A DNA stretch of 64,000 nucleotides from Latrodectus hesperus (GCA_037975125.1 CM075857.1:86722699-86786698); one strand, 5' to 3'. Counted from the stretch's first letter, positions 1 to 13,929 are shown. Notes: a model not told the origin generated them from the letters alone. Translations and numbers: made by a program.

Positions 1-2345
1 TGATGGTCCGTAAATATAAATGGTCAAACCAAAGATCCTAATTTTCCAAAGTAATGCATGTTACGAAGACGATACTTTAGGGAATAAGCACACTGCGTTT
101 CAGTCACATTTTCTGATAAGTAAATACTAAAAATCAAAATCAAAACTATAAATTCATCATAGTTAATCAAGTCCTATTATGAAATGTATTATGAATGATA
201 TTTCTTTTATCTAAAGTGAATTTCAATCTAATATATAATGAAATTTGCTTTGGTGTATTTTATGTGAACGAAATGTAGCGTTGTAGGTTTAGCTACCTGT
301 TCATAATCCAAGATTATTTATATAAAAAAAAACGTTATAAAATGAAATGTTCAGCTTTTCTGGACTTTATTTAAGTCAGGAGATTTCAAGGATTGAAAAC
401 TCATTCTAGTTTTCAGAGACCAAATTTCATTCCAAAAGCAATTTTTCTTTAGAAGTGACCGTTCCCAAAGAAATTGGGAAGAAATTTATTTCCTTCTTAC
501 TGATTGAATTTGTCTGGAATTCAAAACGTAAGTTCGTTTCTTCCAAATTCGAAAGAATAAACGTTCTCACGGGATAAAAACTGTAGAAAATGAGAAGTGA
601 ATGTTCATGAGTTAAGAATTTGGAATAAATATTGTTTCTTTTTCATTGATGGAAATAATCTGAACCTGGTAATTTATTTTTGAATGTTTGATTTTTAAAT
701 ATACCAAGAGTGTTTTTTCCTTAATTCTTTCTTCAAATTTAATTGATGATTTTTTAATATATTTTATAATTTTTAATTAGAAATATTTTAATAAGCGTTA
801 TTATTTTGCGTACTTTAAATATTTTCAATTATTTTCAGTTTATTAGTTACTGTGGAGAAATGAGAAAATAAAATAATTACTCTTTTTTATTTCGAGTTAA
901 TTAATATTTGTGTAAACACAGTTCTACTTATATTTTCTTTTTATATACAAAATATCTGTAAAATAAAATTCGGAATTTAAGATAACACGGAATATTGCAA
1001 TATCATCTCATAATCAGGAAAAGGTAAAAAAAAAGCAACAACTATCTCATTAAGACTTACATTATAAAACGAAATAACTAACAGAAACTGCTTATTTTCT
1101 TTTTATAAAAGAGAATAAAATTACATTAGTTTCATTATTTGACTTATTTTACTATTTTATATTTGACTTTTTTACTATGAATATTATTACTAATTGAAAG
1201 CATGGAGTTATTTTCCAATGATTCCTTAATATTTTCAATAATAAAATTATCGCTTAATGTTTTTAATTTAAAAAAGATGTTTCTAAGAAAAGAGAAAAGG
1301 AAGTATATTTGAAAGCTTAATTTCATTTTGTAATAAGTTATAATCTAATTAAAGCATTCCTTAACTCAATCATTTCCTTTTCTTTGTTTAATACTACATG
1401 ATATATAAGCAAATTAACTTTTATTGCTCCATTTTATATTCGTCTCATATTTTAAATAAACTAACCGCTCAAAGAAAGAAAACAATAAGAAAATTTCTTC
1501 ATCTGTAATTTCGGTATTCATAACAACTTCAAATATCAAACTAATTGCTTTCAACACACTTTGTTAAGATGCATTTATTTTTGCTCATTATTTATATTTT
1601 CAATTTAAAATACAATTTTTCCACATCAATTACAATTTGTAAAATAGTCAAAAATGTTTAATGATGATATTCTAAAATAACATGTTAATTTTCCCACACT
1701 AAATTAAGAAATAATTTTTATTTCCTTCAATTTAGAAATTTATCAAATAAAAATACTATCCTAAATTACTTCATATTCACAATAATATAAAAAATGCAAT
1801 AATATCTTTCTGTGAGTATTTAATTATAAATGTTTTTAAAGAGCAGATTCAGATGGGGTATTTTTAAATCAGGAGATGATACAATGTGTTTTTACACCAA
1901 ACTTGATGAAAAATTCGCAGAAGGTATTAAAATTTCAAAATATTTTAATTACGTTTTATCATTGATACGAACGCTATCATTCATATTAATTAATTTAAAT
2001 TTAATCACTGATGCCTGAATCAATATGATTTTTTAATATTGCTCTGTATTTCTTATAAAATGGTATAATTTTATCACAAATGATATCATTTTTGAATGCT
2101 TTATAAAAATGGATCTTTAGAAACATTCCTTTCCATATATCCGAGATGACATCTACTAATTTTGGACCGGAATCAATTATTGTGACAATTGCACAGATTT
2201 ATACGAAATTTACTACGCTTTATTTTTTATTTTAGTTTTTATCTCATAAAGTGTGGTAAATTTCAATAAACATGAAAATATTAACTTTTTAAATATTCGC
2301 GAATAAATGCTTAATAATCTAAATAAGGAATACTGTCTAAAATAG
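1..2345. other. AT-rich tract without detectable gene
   Basis: Both strands are dense in stop codons, and the longest open frames are about 60 codons with AT-driven composition. No transposase motif, tRNA-like box or tandem array was noticed. It reads as unconstrained intergenic or intronic DNA. Confidence 0.6.
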
Positions 2346-2548
2346 TGTATTTGTGTTGCTGTTACTGATGACATTTGGACTAGCCTAGCTCACTATGCCG
2401 TTGACTATCCGAATTAAACTCGATAGTATGTCTTTCTTTTAACCAGAACACTTTGAAGATGAAATAATGACATTTCTTTAAACTCCTCCGATAGATGGCA
2501 CCACCAGAAGATCAACTATATCAATTTTGACATTTGATTTGAAGGGGG
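2346..2548 (-). repeat. Truncated copy of dispersed repeat (SINE family B, 3' part)
   Basis: Read on the minus strand, this stretch aligns by eye with the 3' two thirds of the repeat at 22560-22935. Shared landmarks in order are TCAAAATTGA, a purine-rich stretch ending in CTCTGGTRG or TTCTGGTGG, GCCATCTAT, a GGTTAAA block, CCGTCAAC or AGTCAACGGC, and TCCAARTGTCAT followed by AACAGC. The tRNA-like head of the other copy is absent. The truncation point abuts the hairpin at 2549-2588. The family assignment rests only on comparing the two copies within this window. Confidence 0.6.
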
Positions 2549-2588
2549 AGGAAATGTATTGTGTTTGTAAGCACACAATACATTTCCT
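2549..2588. repeat. Perfect 16-bp inverted repeat (hairpin)
   Basis: The arms AGGAAATGTATTGTGT (2549-2564) and its exact reverse complement (2573-2588) flank an 8-nt loop, TTGTAAGC. It lies exactly where similarity to SINE family B stops. It could be a small foldback formed at a truncation or repair junction. Confidence 0.85.
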
Positions 2589-2589
2589 A

Positions 2590-4155
2590 TTTTATGGGAT
2601 TCTATATTTTTAAATTTCGAGCTAAAATTTCCTATTTTATATTTAACTTAAATGTTACTCAAAAATATATAAACTCACAATTCTGAATTTTGAAAGTTTT
2701 CTGTAGTGCAAAATATCTAATATAATAAATACCACATTGGAAATAATAATAAAGATTCAAGAAAAAACTATTTGATGTATTATTAAAAAAACATTATGTG
2801 AAAAATTTAAATATTAAAAAATACAAAATTATTAAATTACATATTCTTACACTCACTTCTAAATGATAATTTTTATTAAAAACCTAATTCAATATTTTTT
2901 AATCAGCTAAATAAAATTTAAAAATTCTGAGTTTTTGTATTAATTAGGTGTAATTTATGTTGCTAAAATATAATTTCTGATCATCCCTTAGTGACTGCTG
3001 TGACCACCACGGTGGCAGAAAATGAAATAAAACATGTTTAATTGCTAGATTACAGTCCATACATAATTTACATATAGTTTTCAATGTAATGAAAATCAAA
3101 CTTTTCTATTAATTTTTAAAGTAATGGATTTTTCTTATTTTACTTAAAATGTAAATTATTTAAAAAAATTATGAGGATTTAATATTTTACTTTTATTTTT
3201 CATCTTAAAGATTTAAAAGCTTGAAAAATCGAATTATAAAACATTAAAATTTTATTTTTGGATTCATGATAAATATAAATTTATGATTGGTAGTCATATT
3301 TTAAGAAATTCTTTAAAGAATGCATAATTAAGAATAGAAACCAAAGGTTTTTTTATTCAAGTAATATTTAAATCTAAATTGGAAACTTAATTAGGTGTAT
3401 TATACAAATTGTTTATTTGCTCAGGATTTTTATTTAAAAATTAACCTTTACAAACCTTTTCCCAGAAATGCAGACCAGGTCACGCCATGTTTACTAGGTG
3501 ATTGATTGCAGAAAAGTGCTTTCAGAATTTTGCTAACAATTTATCAGTACAGAATATTCCAAAGTATTCATTTCAAAATAAATGGGTCAATTTAATTATG
3601 GGAAATATTGCTATAAATTTTGTTCATATTCAGTCTATTTAAAAATATATTAACTCTTGATAAATTAATTTGATAATAAAGTTCCCGCTATGTTTGCAGA
3701 GATATTTTATTAGTGAGATTATTTATTTATGTTTGAATACTTTTATTTGATCTCAATTATTATTTTAAATTTTGAATAAAAACAAATTATGTTTTTTATA
3801 CTATTTTTAAAGCAGAGATGAGTTAAAAAAAACTGATCAGTATTCTCTAAAGGCTTAACAATCTCAAGAACCGTGTGGATGGAAAAATGTATAGGATTCA
3901 AATCACAGGATTCGAGTTTCCAATCCCAAAACACTAAATAAATTAAATCGCACCAAAAAGAAAAAAAAACACCTTATCGTTCATTTTAGCTTATCCTTTA
4001 CTAAAAATCACTTACATTTTTGCTTAGTATTAGTTAAGATGAACAATTGCGATTGCTCCATTAATTTAAACACTTTACATTGGTCCATCAGATCCAATCA
4101 GATGGCCAGAAAAAAAATAACCTCGTCCTTCCTAAATCTTTTGATACCCTTACAA
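2590..4155. other. AT-rich tract without detectable gene
   Basis: There is no supported coding frame. A few less AT-rich words occur near 2995-3020 and 3470-3510, but they are too short to classify. Confidence 0.55.
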
Positions 4156-4159
4156 ATAA

Positions 4160-4530
4160 TAAAACTACCATTTAGAAGCCCTTCAAGAAAACCTGCAGAA
4201 CATTGCCGCTGGTACGGGCCTCGCTTGTACGGGGCCTTTCCCATCGAAGTACGACACTTCCTTTTATGGGTAATTTAGAAGGAAGAAATCCAGCCCCGAA
4301 ATTCTCTTTTAGTTCTCGCGTAATACAGGCTCCCATTTCCTGAGAGAGATAAGATTAGAGCCCCTTTCATGCGATCCAATTCCTTTTGGCGTAAAGGCTA
4401 TTTCTCAGAATGATGTGTCTACTTCCCCCAAAAAAGAGGTTCGCCCCTCCTTCCTCGCAGTTTACTGATAGCACAGGTGAAGTGAGACCCCAAGTGGTAT
4501 AAGTAAAGTTGATGAACAATCAGTGGCAGA
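4160..4530. other. GC-richer island, candidate conserved non-coding element
   Basis: For roughly 370 bp the base composition rises clearly above the surroundings, and homopolymer runs give way to complex sequence. Examples are GGTACGGGCCTCGC near 4210 and TTGGCGTAAAGGC near 4386. A 79-codon open frame (4039-4278) covers part of it but shows no recognisable domain. No transposon motif or terminal repeat was seen. Similar islands recur along the window. A functional regulatory role is an inference. Confidence 0.45.
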
Positions 4531-4534
4531 TGAC

Positions 4535-5895
4535 TCAAAGAAATGGCGACTTTTAAAACTATTTGCAATTTTCTATCATGCTGGAAAATCGAGATTTAAA
4601 TACTGTCACTCAAGTGATTGGCGAGTTTTGCTGTAGAGTGAAAGATAAGTGGATCTTTTCATGACATTCGCACTGACTCTTTTCATCACAAGTTAGAAAT
4701 AGAATTCATACAATATATGTTGTTTTTTAAAGTTTTCTTTTGGAAATTTTTCTGCAAACAATAATTTTAGAAAGTATTAAAAATGTTTCTTTCTTAGTTA
4801 TTGACACAACAGAAATTCGATCCTAGTTTTAAGATATTTTATTTATCAAAGAAAGTTAAATCCATCGAGGTTTAAGCAAAAAATCCACTCGAAAAAGAAT
4901 GTTATCTTTTCTTTTTATGTCTTGGATGTTTCGTTTTTATTTAAGATAACAGTGCATCTAGTAGTATTACATCTCAAGTGTCTGTTTTTTGAAGCGATAA
5001 ACTTATATTCTTTCAGAATGTTCTTTTGTAAGAAATAACTTTTATCTAATAAAGCGTACATGGCTTATATTTCTTTATTCTAAAGATGAAAATGATGTTC
5101 TTCGAAAAGCAAAAGTTGATTTGAATATAAATGAATCACTCATAAAATTTTCGATAGCAAAATTCTAAAAATCAGAGTTGTAGCAGATTTTTAACTTTCA
5201 AAAGAAAATGTGTTCTGCTAGTAAATTTATATTACCAAGAGTTTTGTTTTAATGCTGATGTAGTTGTTTATTTACTTTTTTGTATCATCGATATTTTTTG
5301 CTTAAATTATTTTATGTTTGTATCGCATTTCAATACATTTGCATTTTTATTGAATTTTAAGAAGATATCAAATTTATTAATGAAGATTACCATCCCTTTA
5401 AAATAACATAGAATCTTAATATTCGAAAGTATTTTTATTATATAATCACTAATCAGTTTTATATAAATATCTAATTACATCTGTTATTTTCTAATTTAAT
5501 AAAATAAACATCCGCACTATTATAGATAACTTAAACACAACAGGTGTTTTCTTCCAGAACACCACGTGAAATCATTAGATAGACATGAAATTCAGAAATA
5601 TACATATAGCATTATGTATTTAAATGATGACGGAAGCATAATACCACAAATATGAATAGAATGCATTTAGTATAGAATCAAACAAAATTAGTTTTATTGA
5701 ACTCATAATATTGCTACATATGATAGTCTATCAAAGAAGACCTACAAGAAGCATATGTTTTTAATATGGGATATGTTCTTACCTTATTGTAAATGTTAAT
5801 TCAAACCGTCTTTCCATTGTTAGCACCAGATTGTTCATTAGTTCTTGATGTAAGAATTATAACTGTTCAATCAATATCTATTTTAATTGTTGTAT
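4535..5895. other. AT-rich tract without detectable gene
   Basis: There is no coding frame above background, no tandem array and no recognised repeat. Composition returns to the AT-rich baseline just after the island. Confidence 0.6.
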
Positions 5896-5899
5896 GTTG

Positions 5900-6290
5900 T
5901 AATCGTAACGCAAAGACAAAATCATCCCACATATGTCCAAGGAAACTATATCAGAAGTGTACGCTGATTGATCCCCTTATGTGATGCATTCTTTTTCCAG
6001 TAGCTGCTGAACATAAGGAATTCTATTTGGCACTGTATTGTCACTCATAAAAGGATGTTTGCTCCAATGGCGCTGCAGAACATATGCCCATAGGGAAGGA
6101 TTCCCTTCTTACAATAAATATTTCCGGTTACAAAATGCCTGTTATGAGCGCAATGTTCAATCCACGATATTCAACATCCGCAAATGACAAATCCAGGACA
6201 AGAGTAATGACCACTATCCATGATGTTATTGAGATGAAACTATGTCCCGACTCCTGTCTGAATCAACAGGGTTGAGCATTGCTTGACACG
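5900..6290 (-). pseudogene. Highly decayed Tc1-like transposase relic
   Basis: Translating the minus strand in mixed frames gives a chain of fragments in the order expected for the C-terminal catalytic half of a Tc1/mariner-superfamily transposase. A GGLNIALI-like piece stands where VWGGI is expected. It is followed by GILPYGHMFCSAIGANIL, corresponding to the region before the second catalytic Asp. A degenerate DNTVPN sits where DNAxxH is expected, then VQQLLEKE, and finally HMWDDFVFALR, matching the HVWDALGR region after the catalytic Glu. Stops and frameshifts separate the pieces, so nothing could be made from it. The N-terminal half may continue weakly to about 6400. The assignment depends on motif order and not on any long identity; a profile search could overturn it. 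Confidence 0.5.
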
Positions 6291-6294
6291 ACTC

Positions 6295-8935
6295 CCTCAA
6301 TGAGATGCCCAATGATTGTTTGTGTTCCTAGAACCACTCTAAGCAGGAAAACTTTTGGCCAATATCAAGGAATTCCAAGTTTCCGAACAACAGGCAAATA
6401 AGTCACTTTTGTGAATGCATATAAAAATAGTAAGCTTATTCACTTGATGCGCTGTTGGTGTTGACTAATATCACTTGTTGAGTGATTTTGAGCTCTTTTT
6501 GATTACAGGATGGTATGTCAGTAATCCATTCTTGGTGTTTTTCTGGGTTTCACCAGTGCACCTTTCTAACAGTTGCACCAGTGGTTTGAAAATCATTCCA
6601 AACTGTTCATTAATAATATAGTTCTGATTGCTGGAGGTAAGGTCTTCTCCAGTTTTCAAAATATTCTACGTGTGAAATTGTTTTGGTGTGATTTCTTTAA
6701 TTATATTTCAACGAAAGAATTCAAATGTATTTGTAGTGATTATCCTTAATAGCGTCTCCGTCCTTCTTTTTAATATTATCTTAAACTGCATGTGCAAATC
6801 TCATGTGTTTTGTGTACATTCACATGCGCCCATTTTTCTAAGCATTTGTATACGCATGGCATTTTTACTGAATTGTGTGTTCATTGTATTGATCTCAAAA
6901 TCATTGTGTCTACAATTTCATGGCTATTTATTTAAAATTTAGATTGTTGCTTATGTTTTGCTCACCAGAGAAATTCAAATATTTAGTTTTATAATTTAAC
7001 ATATCTTGTATAATTTATTAATGCGCAATAAAACGTTAGTTAATATTATAAAATTATAAATACAATGTTTTAAGCAGTTACTATAAAACATTGTATAAAA
7101 AATTTCTATAAACTGAGCTTTATATAATGAGTACAAATCTGCAAGCTTCTTTATCATATTTTTATTTGAATACTTTTATATCCCCAAGTAAGTAAATTTC
7201 TGATACTATAAACTATTTTATTTTGTTTTTCAAATAAGGGAGAAAATAAATCTCAAATACAAAATAAAAAAGAATAAAAATTCTATATTTAATCATTTCT
7301 TAATATAAAGTACTTTCTTATGAAATATGAAATATTTTTAAAAAGCAGGCAAAATTTGTATAATACATTTCTTTTAGATTATCTATTTACAAAAATTGGT
7401 TATTGTTTTATGAAATATGTTTATTTAAAACTGCATCTAGAAATAAGTTCAACATGTATGCATTTTATTCATTTCGAATAAACATTTTCTAATATCAGAA
7501 GAAGGTATGTTACAATATGATACAGAAACAAAAATGATTTCTTGATAACATTTTCGAATATTGAACATAAGTGGCTTGAGAATATGTATTTTCATTGATG
7601 ATTTTTATTTATTTAAGATAACAAATAGAAGTATTTGAAATTCATTTGAGTTCAATTTTATTCAAAGAATTCTTTCATAATCTTTTTTAAAGAGAATGAT
7701 TTTATTCCTTGTATTAATTTTTTATATAAGATTTTATTGAATAATTTATCAACGACTATAAAAAGGTATTAAGTTATTTTCATCATTTTTAAAGAAACAA
7801 CAAGGAAAAAGAATTCTTTTTAAAAAAGAAAATTCTAATATTAAAATAGGTTTTCAGTATTTAAATTTATCATTTTGAAATCAAAATTTTTTACATTTTT
7901 GAAAACTATTTGATGAAAGAAAAAAATGAAAATGAAAGAAGCATAGTGACATAATGAATCAAAAAAATAAATAAATAAAATTCGTATATTTTGTAATTAA
8001 ATTTTAAAAATATGAATAATAATATGTATACCAGTTTATTATTTTAAAACCAGTTTGTTGTAAATTGCATTACGAAATTAATTTTTTAATATTCTTTTAT
8101 AATATATTATATAGAATCATGTTTGTAAGTAAATTACGAAGAATATTGTCACAAGCAATTAATTAATCAAATAATCAAACTGTATAAAATTCTCAAAAAT
8201 AACGTATATTACGAAAGACTACTACAAGGAATTGTAATAAATTGAAATAATTGGTTCTAATTAATAAATGTTTCATTTTTTCTCCGAACTCATCAAAATT
8301 GAAGTTGAAATTTCATTGAAACTATTTTTACTTATATTATTGTGTGTAACCTATCGTCAAAATTAGAATAAAATTTTATAAATACAGACCGAAAGAAAAT
8401 TGACATCGTTATTATGCTTGTTATATAATTTAAATCTTTTGATACTATGTGTTAAAATACTGAAATATTTTATAAGGAATCCATTATCATTTAATGTAGA
8501 AAATAATATAGTTACAATAAAAAAATTTAAGCTATCATTAGCTTTTATATCCTTATACTTTATTTGTAAGCGAACATAATTTTATTTGGCTTTAAGCAAT
8601 ATTAGACAGATGGCATAAAATAGTGCATATGAATAATATAGTAAATAAATTGAAAGACAAAAAGCTGGCATATTAAAAATAATTACAACATAAAAGTAGG
8701 AAGAACAATTCCCCAGAAAGAACAATTTCTCTTATCTGCGTGAAATATAGTTAATCATATAATTTGAAAACTCTTTAGCAATAAAACAAACTTAACATCC
8801 ACGCATCTTTTTAGAGAAAGGCACTTTCCTTGTATGAATTAAAATCAAGTTAATAACCATACATTGTTAGCTTTACCGAGAGGAAAAAAATGCTCATGGC
8901 ATAAAGTTTGTTAAGAGTCTTGTACTTCATTTCTA
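6295..8935. other. AT-rich tract; 6295-6660 less AT-rich and unclassified
   Basis: The first 370 bp are less AT-rich and may be the N-terminal remainder of the Tc1 relic, or an unrelated old repeat; I could not align it. The rest is AT-rich, stop-dense DNA with no supported gene. Confidence 0.5.
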
Positions 8936-8939
8936 GGTT

Positions 8940-9240
8940 TTTTCCTCATAAGAACCAGACCTTTTCTTACTTTCATTTATCATACTATTTCAGTCTTGTT
9001 CTCCCAAGACGGAAAAAGAATTAAGTAAAGAGAAGATAAATTCCACGGAAGATTTTATTATTAATCCAGCGAAGGGTGCGTCTTTGTTGTTCTTTTTTTT
9101 CTTTTCTTCATACCCGTGATTCATAACTAGGGCTAACTCGTGTGTAACCTCAGAGTAGATCATAAATGCTGGTCGTAAAAGAGTTATGATTATGCTACGA
9201 AAAAGGAACATTTTTAGAGTGTAGGAAGACGATCGTTACA
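8940..9240. other. Weak GC-richer island
   Basis: There is a modest rise in complexity and GC, for example CAGCGAAGGGTGCGTC near 9068 and CTAGGGCTAACTCG near 9128. A 73-codon minus-strand frame here has no recognisable domain and includes a poly-Lys stretch from an A-rich run. It is weaker than the islands at 4.2, 13, 25 and 54 kb. Confidence 0.3.
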
Positions 9241-9244
9241 TTTT

Positions 9245-10395
9245 TTTGTTCTCGTTTGCTTTTATTCATTTAGATATATTTCATGTACTGAAGTGAATGC
9301 AGCAAATTACATGCGTTATTTAGCCTGGCTTCGATGTCTATGGAAACAGACACAGCAACAAATAATTAAGGGATTTCTTATAAAAACTTTTGCACATAAA
9401 ACTGGTCAATATATTTTCCTCTATTCCGCATGGAATATTAATAATTTTACTGAAAAAAAAAACATGAGCTTACAATAAGCCATTCATTTATGAGTATGTT
9501 AAAAACTGAAATACATTTGAGGAAGGAAGTTTCCTCAAATATCAATTATTTATATTTTATTATTTTCTTTATTTAATTCGATTAAAATAATTTAAATAGT
9601 TAATTAATGTTAGATATTGAAACTGTAAATTTTTCCAATACAAAAATTGTTTTTTTAAGTATAGTTACAGAAATAATTTGATTTACCTGTGCTTGTTATA
9701 ATATTTTAATTTAGCAAAATTGTGTAACAATGGAATTGAAAATCATAAAAGATTTTTATTCATTTTAATTAAATAATTTATTTAAGTGATTCCGTGTATT
9801 ATTAAATTTTTTCAACAACATGAAATTGAAATATCGGTTATTCAGTTATAATTTATTTAAAGTTTCTTGATTCAACAAATTAAGTGTTTATTTAAATACA
9901 CACACACTATTCCCCCTTTTAATAATTAATGAGTATTTTAAATTGGAAGTTGGGAAATCATCTTAATTAATTTAATTAAAAATAATCATATTGCTAAAAC
10001 AATCATCTTGTGTATTTTGAGAGAATTCTTTATTAAAATTAATTATTACTCATAAGTATCTAAATTTGTTAAAGTTAATGTAAATTTAATTTCTGAAACA
10101 CAATAATACGTCAATAAATTAGATTATTGGTTAAATTGGCAATAATTGAATAAATTGGTAATTGGATAAATTGGCAATTGGAAGTTGAAAACTTGATTGT
10201 GTAAGTAAGAATGTAATGCAACTATCATAATTGGGATTAATAATTTTTTTTATATTTTAATTAATTTTATTCTATTAAATAAAACAATTTTAAGTTCTTA
10301 TATTTTAGTATACAATAAAAAATATTAAGGGCAGTGATCATATAATTATTAAAAAACATAATATGTGTATATATTTGGCTTCAAATGATTATATT
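9245..10395. other. AT-rich tract without detectable gene
   Basis: Low-complexity AT-rich DNA. There is a short direct redundancy, AAATTGGYAATTG, repeated near 10135-10180. No coding evidence. Confidence 0.55.
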
Positions 10396-11929
10396 CACTG
10401 GTGGATAATTCTTAAGGACGGATCACAAATTGCAGTGTAGCATAACATTTAGCGAGACATGAGGCCTAGTAGGATAAAATATAGTGGCCACACTGTTTGG
10501 ACATTAGAATAAAGAATATTTATTGTTCTGGAAAGTACAAAAGCTGTGACACATCTGAAAGGAAAAAATGTTCATTTGATGCTACATACGGAAAAATGGA
10601 ACAATGCATCTAAAAGTCAGCGGGCACTTTGAAGAAAGGTATCAGTACGGGATTTGTCCACCGTGGAGAGTGATGCAACATTCCAAACGTCGTATCATAC
10701 TTTGCACAACATTATCCAGTAGCTGTTGAGGCAATTTATCCCATTCCTCTGGGAGTGCACGGATGAGGGTGTTCTTGTTTGTCGGAGGATAGTTTCGACC
10801 AACAACTTGCCTCCCCAAAGCATCCCAAACATTTTCAATGGGGTTTAGATCTGGAGAACGTGATGGCCATACGAGACGTTGAATACCCTCGCTGTCTAGA
10901 CAATCCTGAACAGCGAGTGTTCGATGACATGTTGCGTTGTCGTCCATAAAAACAAATTTATCACCGACAGCACCACGGAAAAGACGAACATGAGGAAGTA
11001 GAACTTCCTTAATGTATTGTTGACCCGTCATAGTCCCATTAGCAACCACATGTAAAGGCGTGCGGCCATTGATCACGATGCCGGCCTACACCATGACACT
11101 GCATGTCGGATATCAGTCCCTTTCCTGGATATTTTCTGGACGATAAGAAGTACCACTCTCACTCCAGATCAGTTGGCGTCTACAATCCGATGACAGACTG
11201 AACCTACTCTAATCTGAGAATAGTATGCATGCCCAGTCCTGTTCAATCCATTTGCAATGCTCACGACACCATAGCAGGGGCAGTACGGGGCTGTCTGGTT
11301 AATGGGACACACACATCAGGTCTGCGGGCATATAGTGCCCCTCCCCTCAAACGTCTGACAACAGTTTTTCGGGAGATCTGCTTTCCTGAGGCAGCAAGAA
11401 ACTGATTTGCCACTTGCTGAGCTGTGCTGTGCCTGTTCCTTTTTGCTGATAGGACCATATATCTCTCTTCTGCAGGCGTCGTACTTCTAACACGATATCT
11501 CCCGTGCCGCCTACAACATATTCGAGTAGTTTTAAATGACTTCCACAGCCATGAAACAAAGCTGTGAGCGATGTCGAATTCCCTAGCAACATCTATAATT
11601 TTTCGCCCTTCTTCGACCTTTCCAATAATTTGGCCACGCATAAAATCATCTTAGTGATGTCGGAAAGACATGCCAAAAATTTCAAGTTCGTCTATTAAAT
11701 CTTTCCTGTAAACCTTTGACTTGAAACAACAACAGTCCACACGCGTCAAAACCTTTAAAACTCTTATGAACGCTATCGCGTGATGAACAGACGTGGAAAA
11801 AAAATTGCATACGCATACTTCTTCTTACTATATCCCGCACTTATTCTAATTTTCCACATTTTGCTTCCTTTCATTTTGTGGTTGCTATTGATGATAGTGT
11901 TGTCCGTCCTTAGCAATTGTCCAACAATA
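10396..11929 (-). mobile_element. Tc1-family DNA transposon, non-autonomous by decay
   Basis: A Tc1 transposase pseudogene on the minus strand is bracketed by inverted ends. The left end (10396-10422) and the reverse complement of the right end (11903-11929) match at 21 of 27 positions without gaps, sharing TAAGGACGGA at the inner side. The resulting length of 1534 bp fits a Tc1 element. A TA dinucleotide adjoins the right end (11930-11931). On the left the expected TA has become TT or is offset, so the target-site duplication is not cleanly preserved. The transposition machinery belongs to the cut-and-paste DDE type. The element ends were set by my own alignment. Confidence 0.75.
10642..11641 (-). 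pseudogene. Tc1-family transposase (DD34E), disrupted
   Basis: The N-terminal half (ATG at 11641) contains paired helix-turn-helix DNA-binding sequence such as KIIDVAREFDIAHSFVSWLW, then the linker with VVRRLRGGALYARRPDVCVP. The C-terminal half carries FMDDNATCH and SPDLNPIENVWDALGR. The second catalytic Asp and the Glu are 34 residues apart, the DD34E spacing of Tc1 proteins. The first catalytic Asp survives in LFSD, but the next codon, normally Glu in SDESRF, is TAG (near 11220). Two further in-frame stops lie between about 11085 and 11115, one at the Trp of MVWAGI and one after QERD. A frameshift near 11265 separates the halves. The C terminus HGGQIPY resembles the usual end of such proteins. 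The full set of domains is therefore present, but the gene is dead. Confidence 0.88.
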
Positions 11930-11931
11930 TA

Positions 11932-12637
<706 letters not shown>

Positions 12638-12959
12638 ATATTACCTTAGTTTCTAAAAACTGGTTAATTATATAATTCACTATCGTAGTTCTCACACTTT
12701 TTTTTAAATTTTTAAGTGTATGAAAATTAAATTTTAGTGTTCATAAATGCAGCGTTGATTGTGCATCCAATACTTTAATATAAAATAATTCAAAAATATC
12801 AAAAAAGATAAATTTTCAGGCTAAGATATGAGTTAAATTACGAGCTTCTTTTTTTTTTTAACGATAAGTATTGAATGTGATGTACGTAAAATAAATTTTA
12901 CTTTGCTATAAAATGAATTTTACTCTTTAATAACCAAATATGATGGGAAGATTTTTAAT

Positions 12960-13450
12960 TCAGAATATCTTTTTTTGAGGACTACATCGACAACTACATT
13001 ATCTCGAATAGATTGATTACTCGAGGGGCCGAGAGCAACAGCTACTCTGAGAGCCTTTCGCTGTAGTTCTGCACAAATGGAACGGGGCATTAAATTTCGA
13101 CAGTCAGAGTAGCCAGAAAGAAACAAGAAAAACGAACGCTGAAAAATGCAGAGATATTGGCATCTCCTATATATTGGTTTTTGCCAAGAATACAGATAAC
13201 TCATGCCGTTATATATCTATACAGAGTCCGACAATGCGCCATTTTTTCCCTCTTGTGCTCCGGTTCAGCATTAAGGGATTTCTTAATAGAATGGCGGTTG
13301 ATTTATGTATTAAAGTTTCGACTGGGATATTTCTCTTCGACGACTTTACCGAGAAAAAGAAAGAATTCTTTGACGTTTCATTATAGGAAAAACCTTAATA
13401 TTAATTCCTTCCGAGGTCACTCGCCGGATGACATTAAGATCCTTTTTTCT
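12960..13450. other. GC-richer island, candidate conserved non-coding element
   Basis: Nearly 500 bp of complex sequence stands out from AT-rich flanks, for example CTCGAGGGGCCGAGAGC near 13021, a GGAACGGGGC block near 13079 and ATGGCGGTTGATTTATG near 13291. Overlapping open frames on both strands (94 codons on minus, 116 on plus) simply reflect fewer stops and show no known domain. No inverted ends or target duplications were found. Regulatory function is inferred only. Confidence 0.45.
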
Positions 13451-13688
13451 CTCTCAAGTTTCCTTATTATAGAGTTTTGTTCAAGTAAAAGTGGCATTTT
13501 CCCTTAATTGTATCATACATTTTCCAGAACATGAGTTAATTTGCATTCCTTGACGTAAATGAGATGATATATAATTGATGATATCTACTACAGTGCCATT
13601 AATATTTTTTACTCAAATAGGCATGAATTAAGAATTTCTGTATTTTTAATGTTTAATAATCATAAATATCAATAATTAATAAAATTTG

Positions 13689-13926
<238 letters not shown>

Positions 13927-13929
13927 CAC

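Noticed and set aside
3001..3024. Short CCACCACGGTGG palindrome as a regulatory operator
   Set aside because: Only about five paired bases with a small loop; such short palindromes are expected by chance.
13157..13507. 116-codon plus-strand frame in the 13-kb island
   Set aside because: Overlaps an equally long frame on the opposite strand. Neither shows a domain, so a chance opening in a GC-richer island is more likely.
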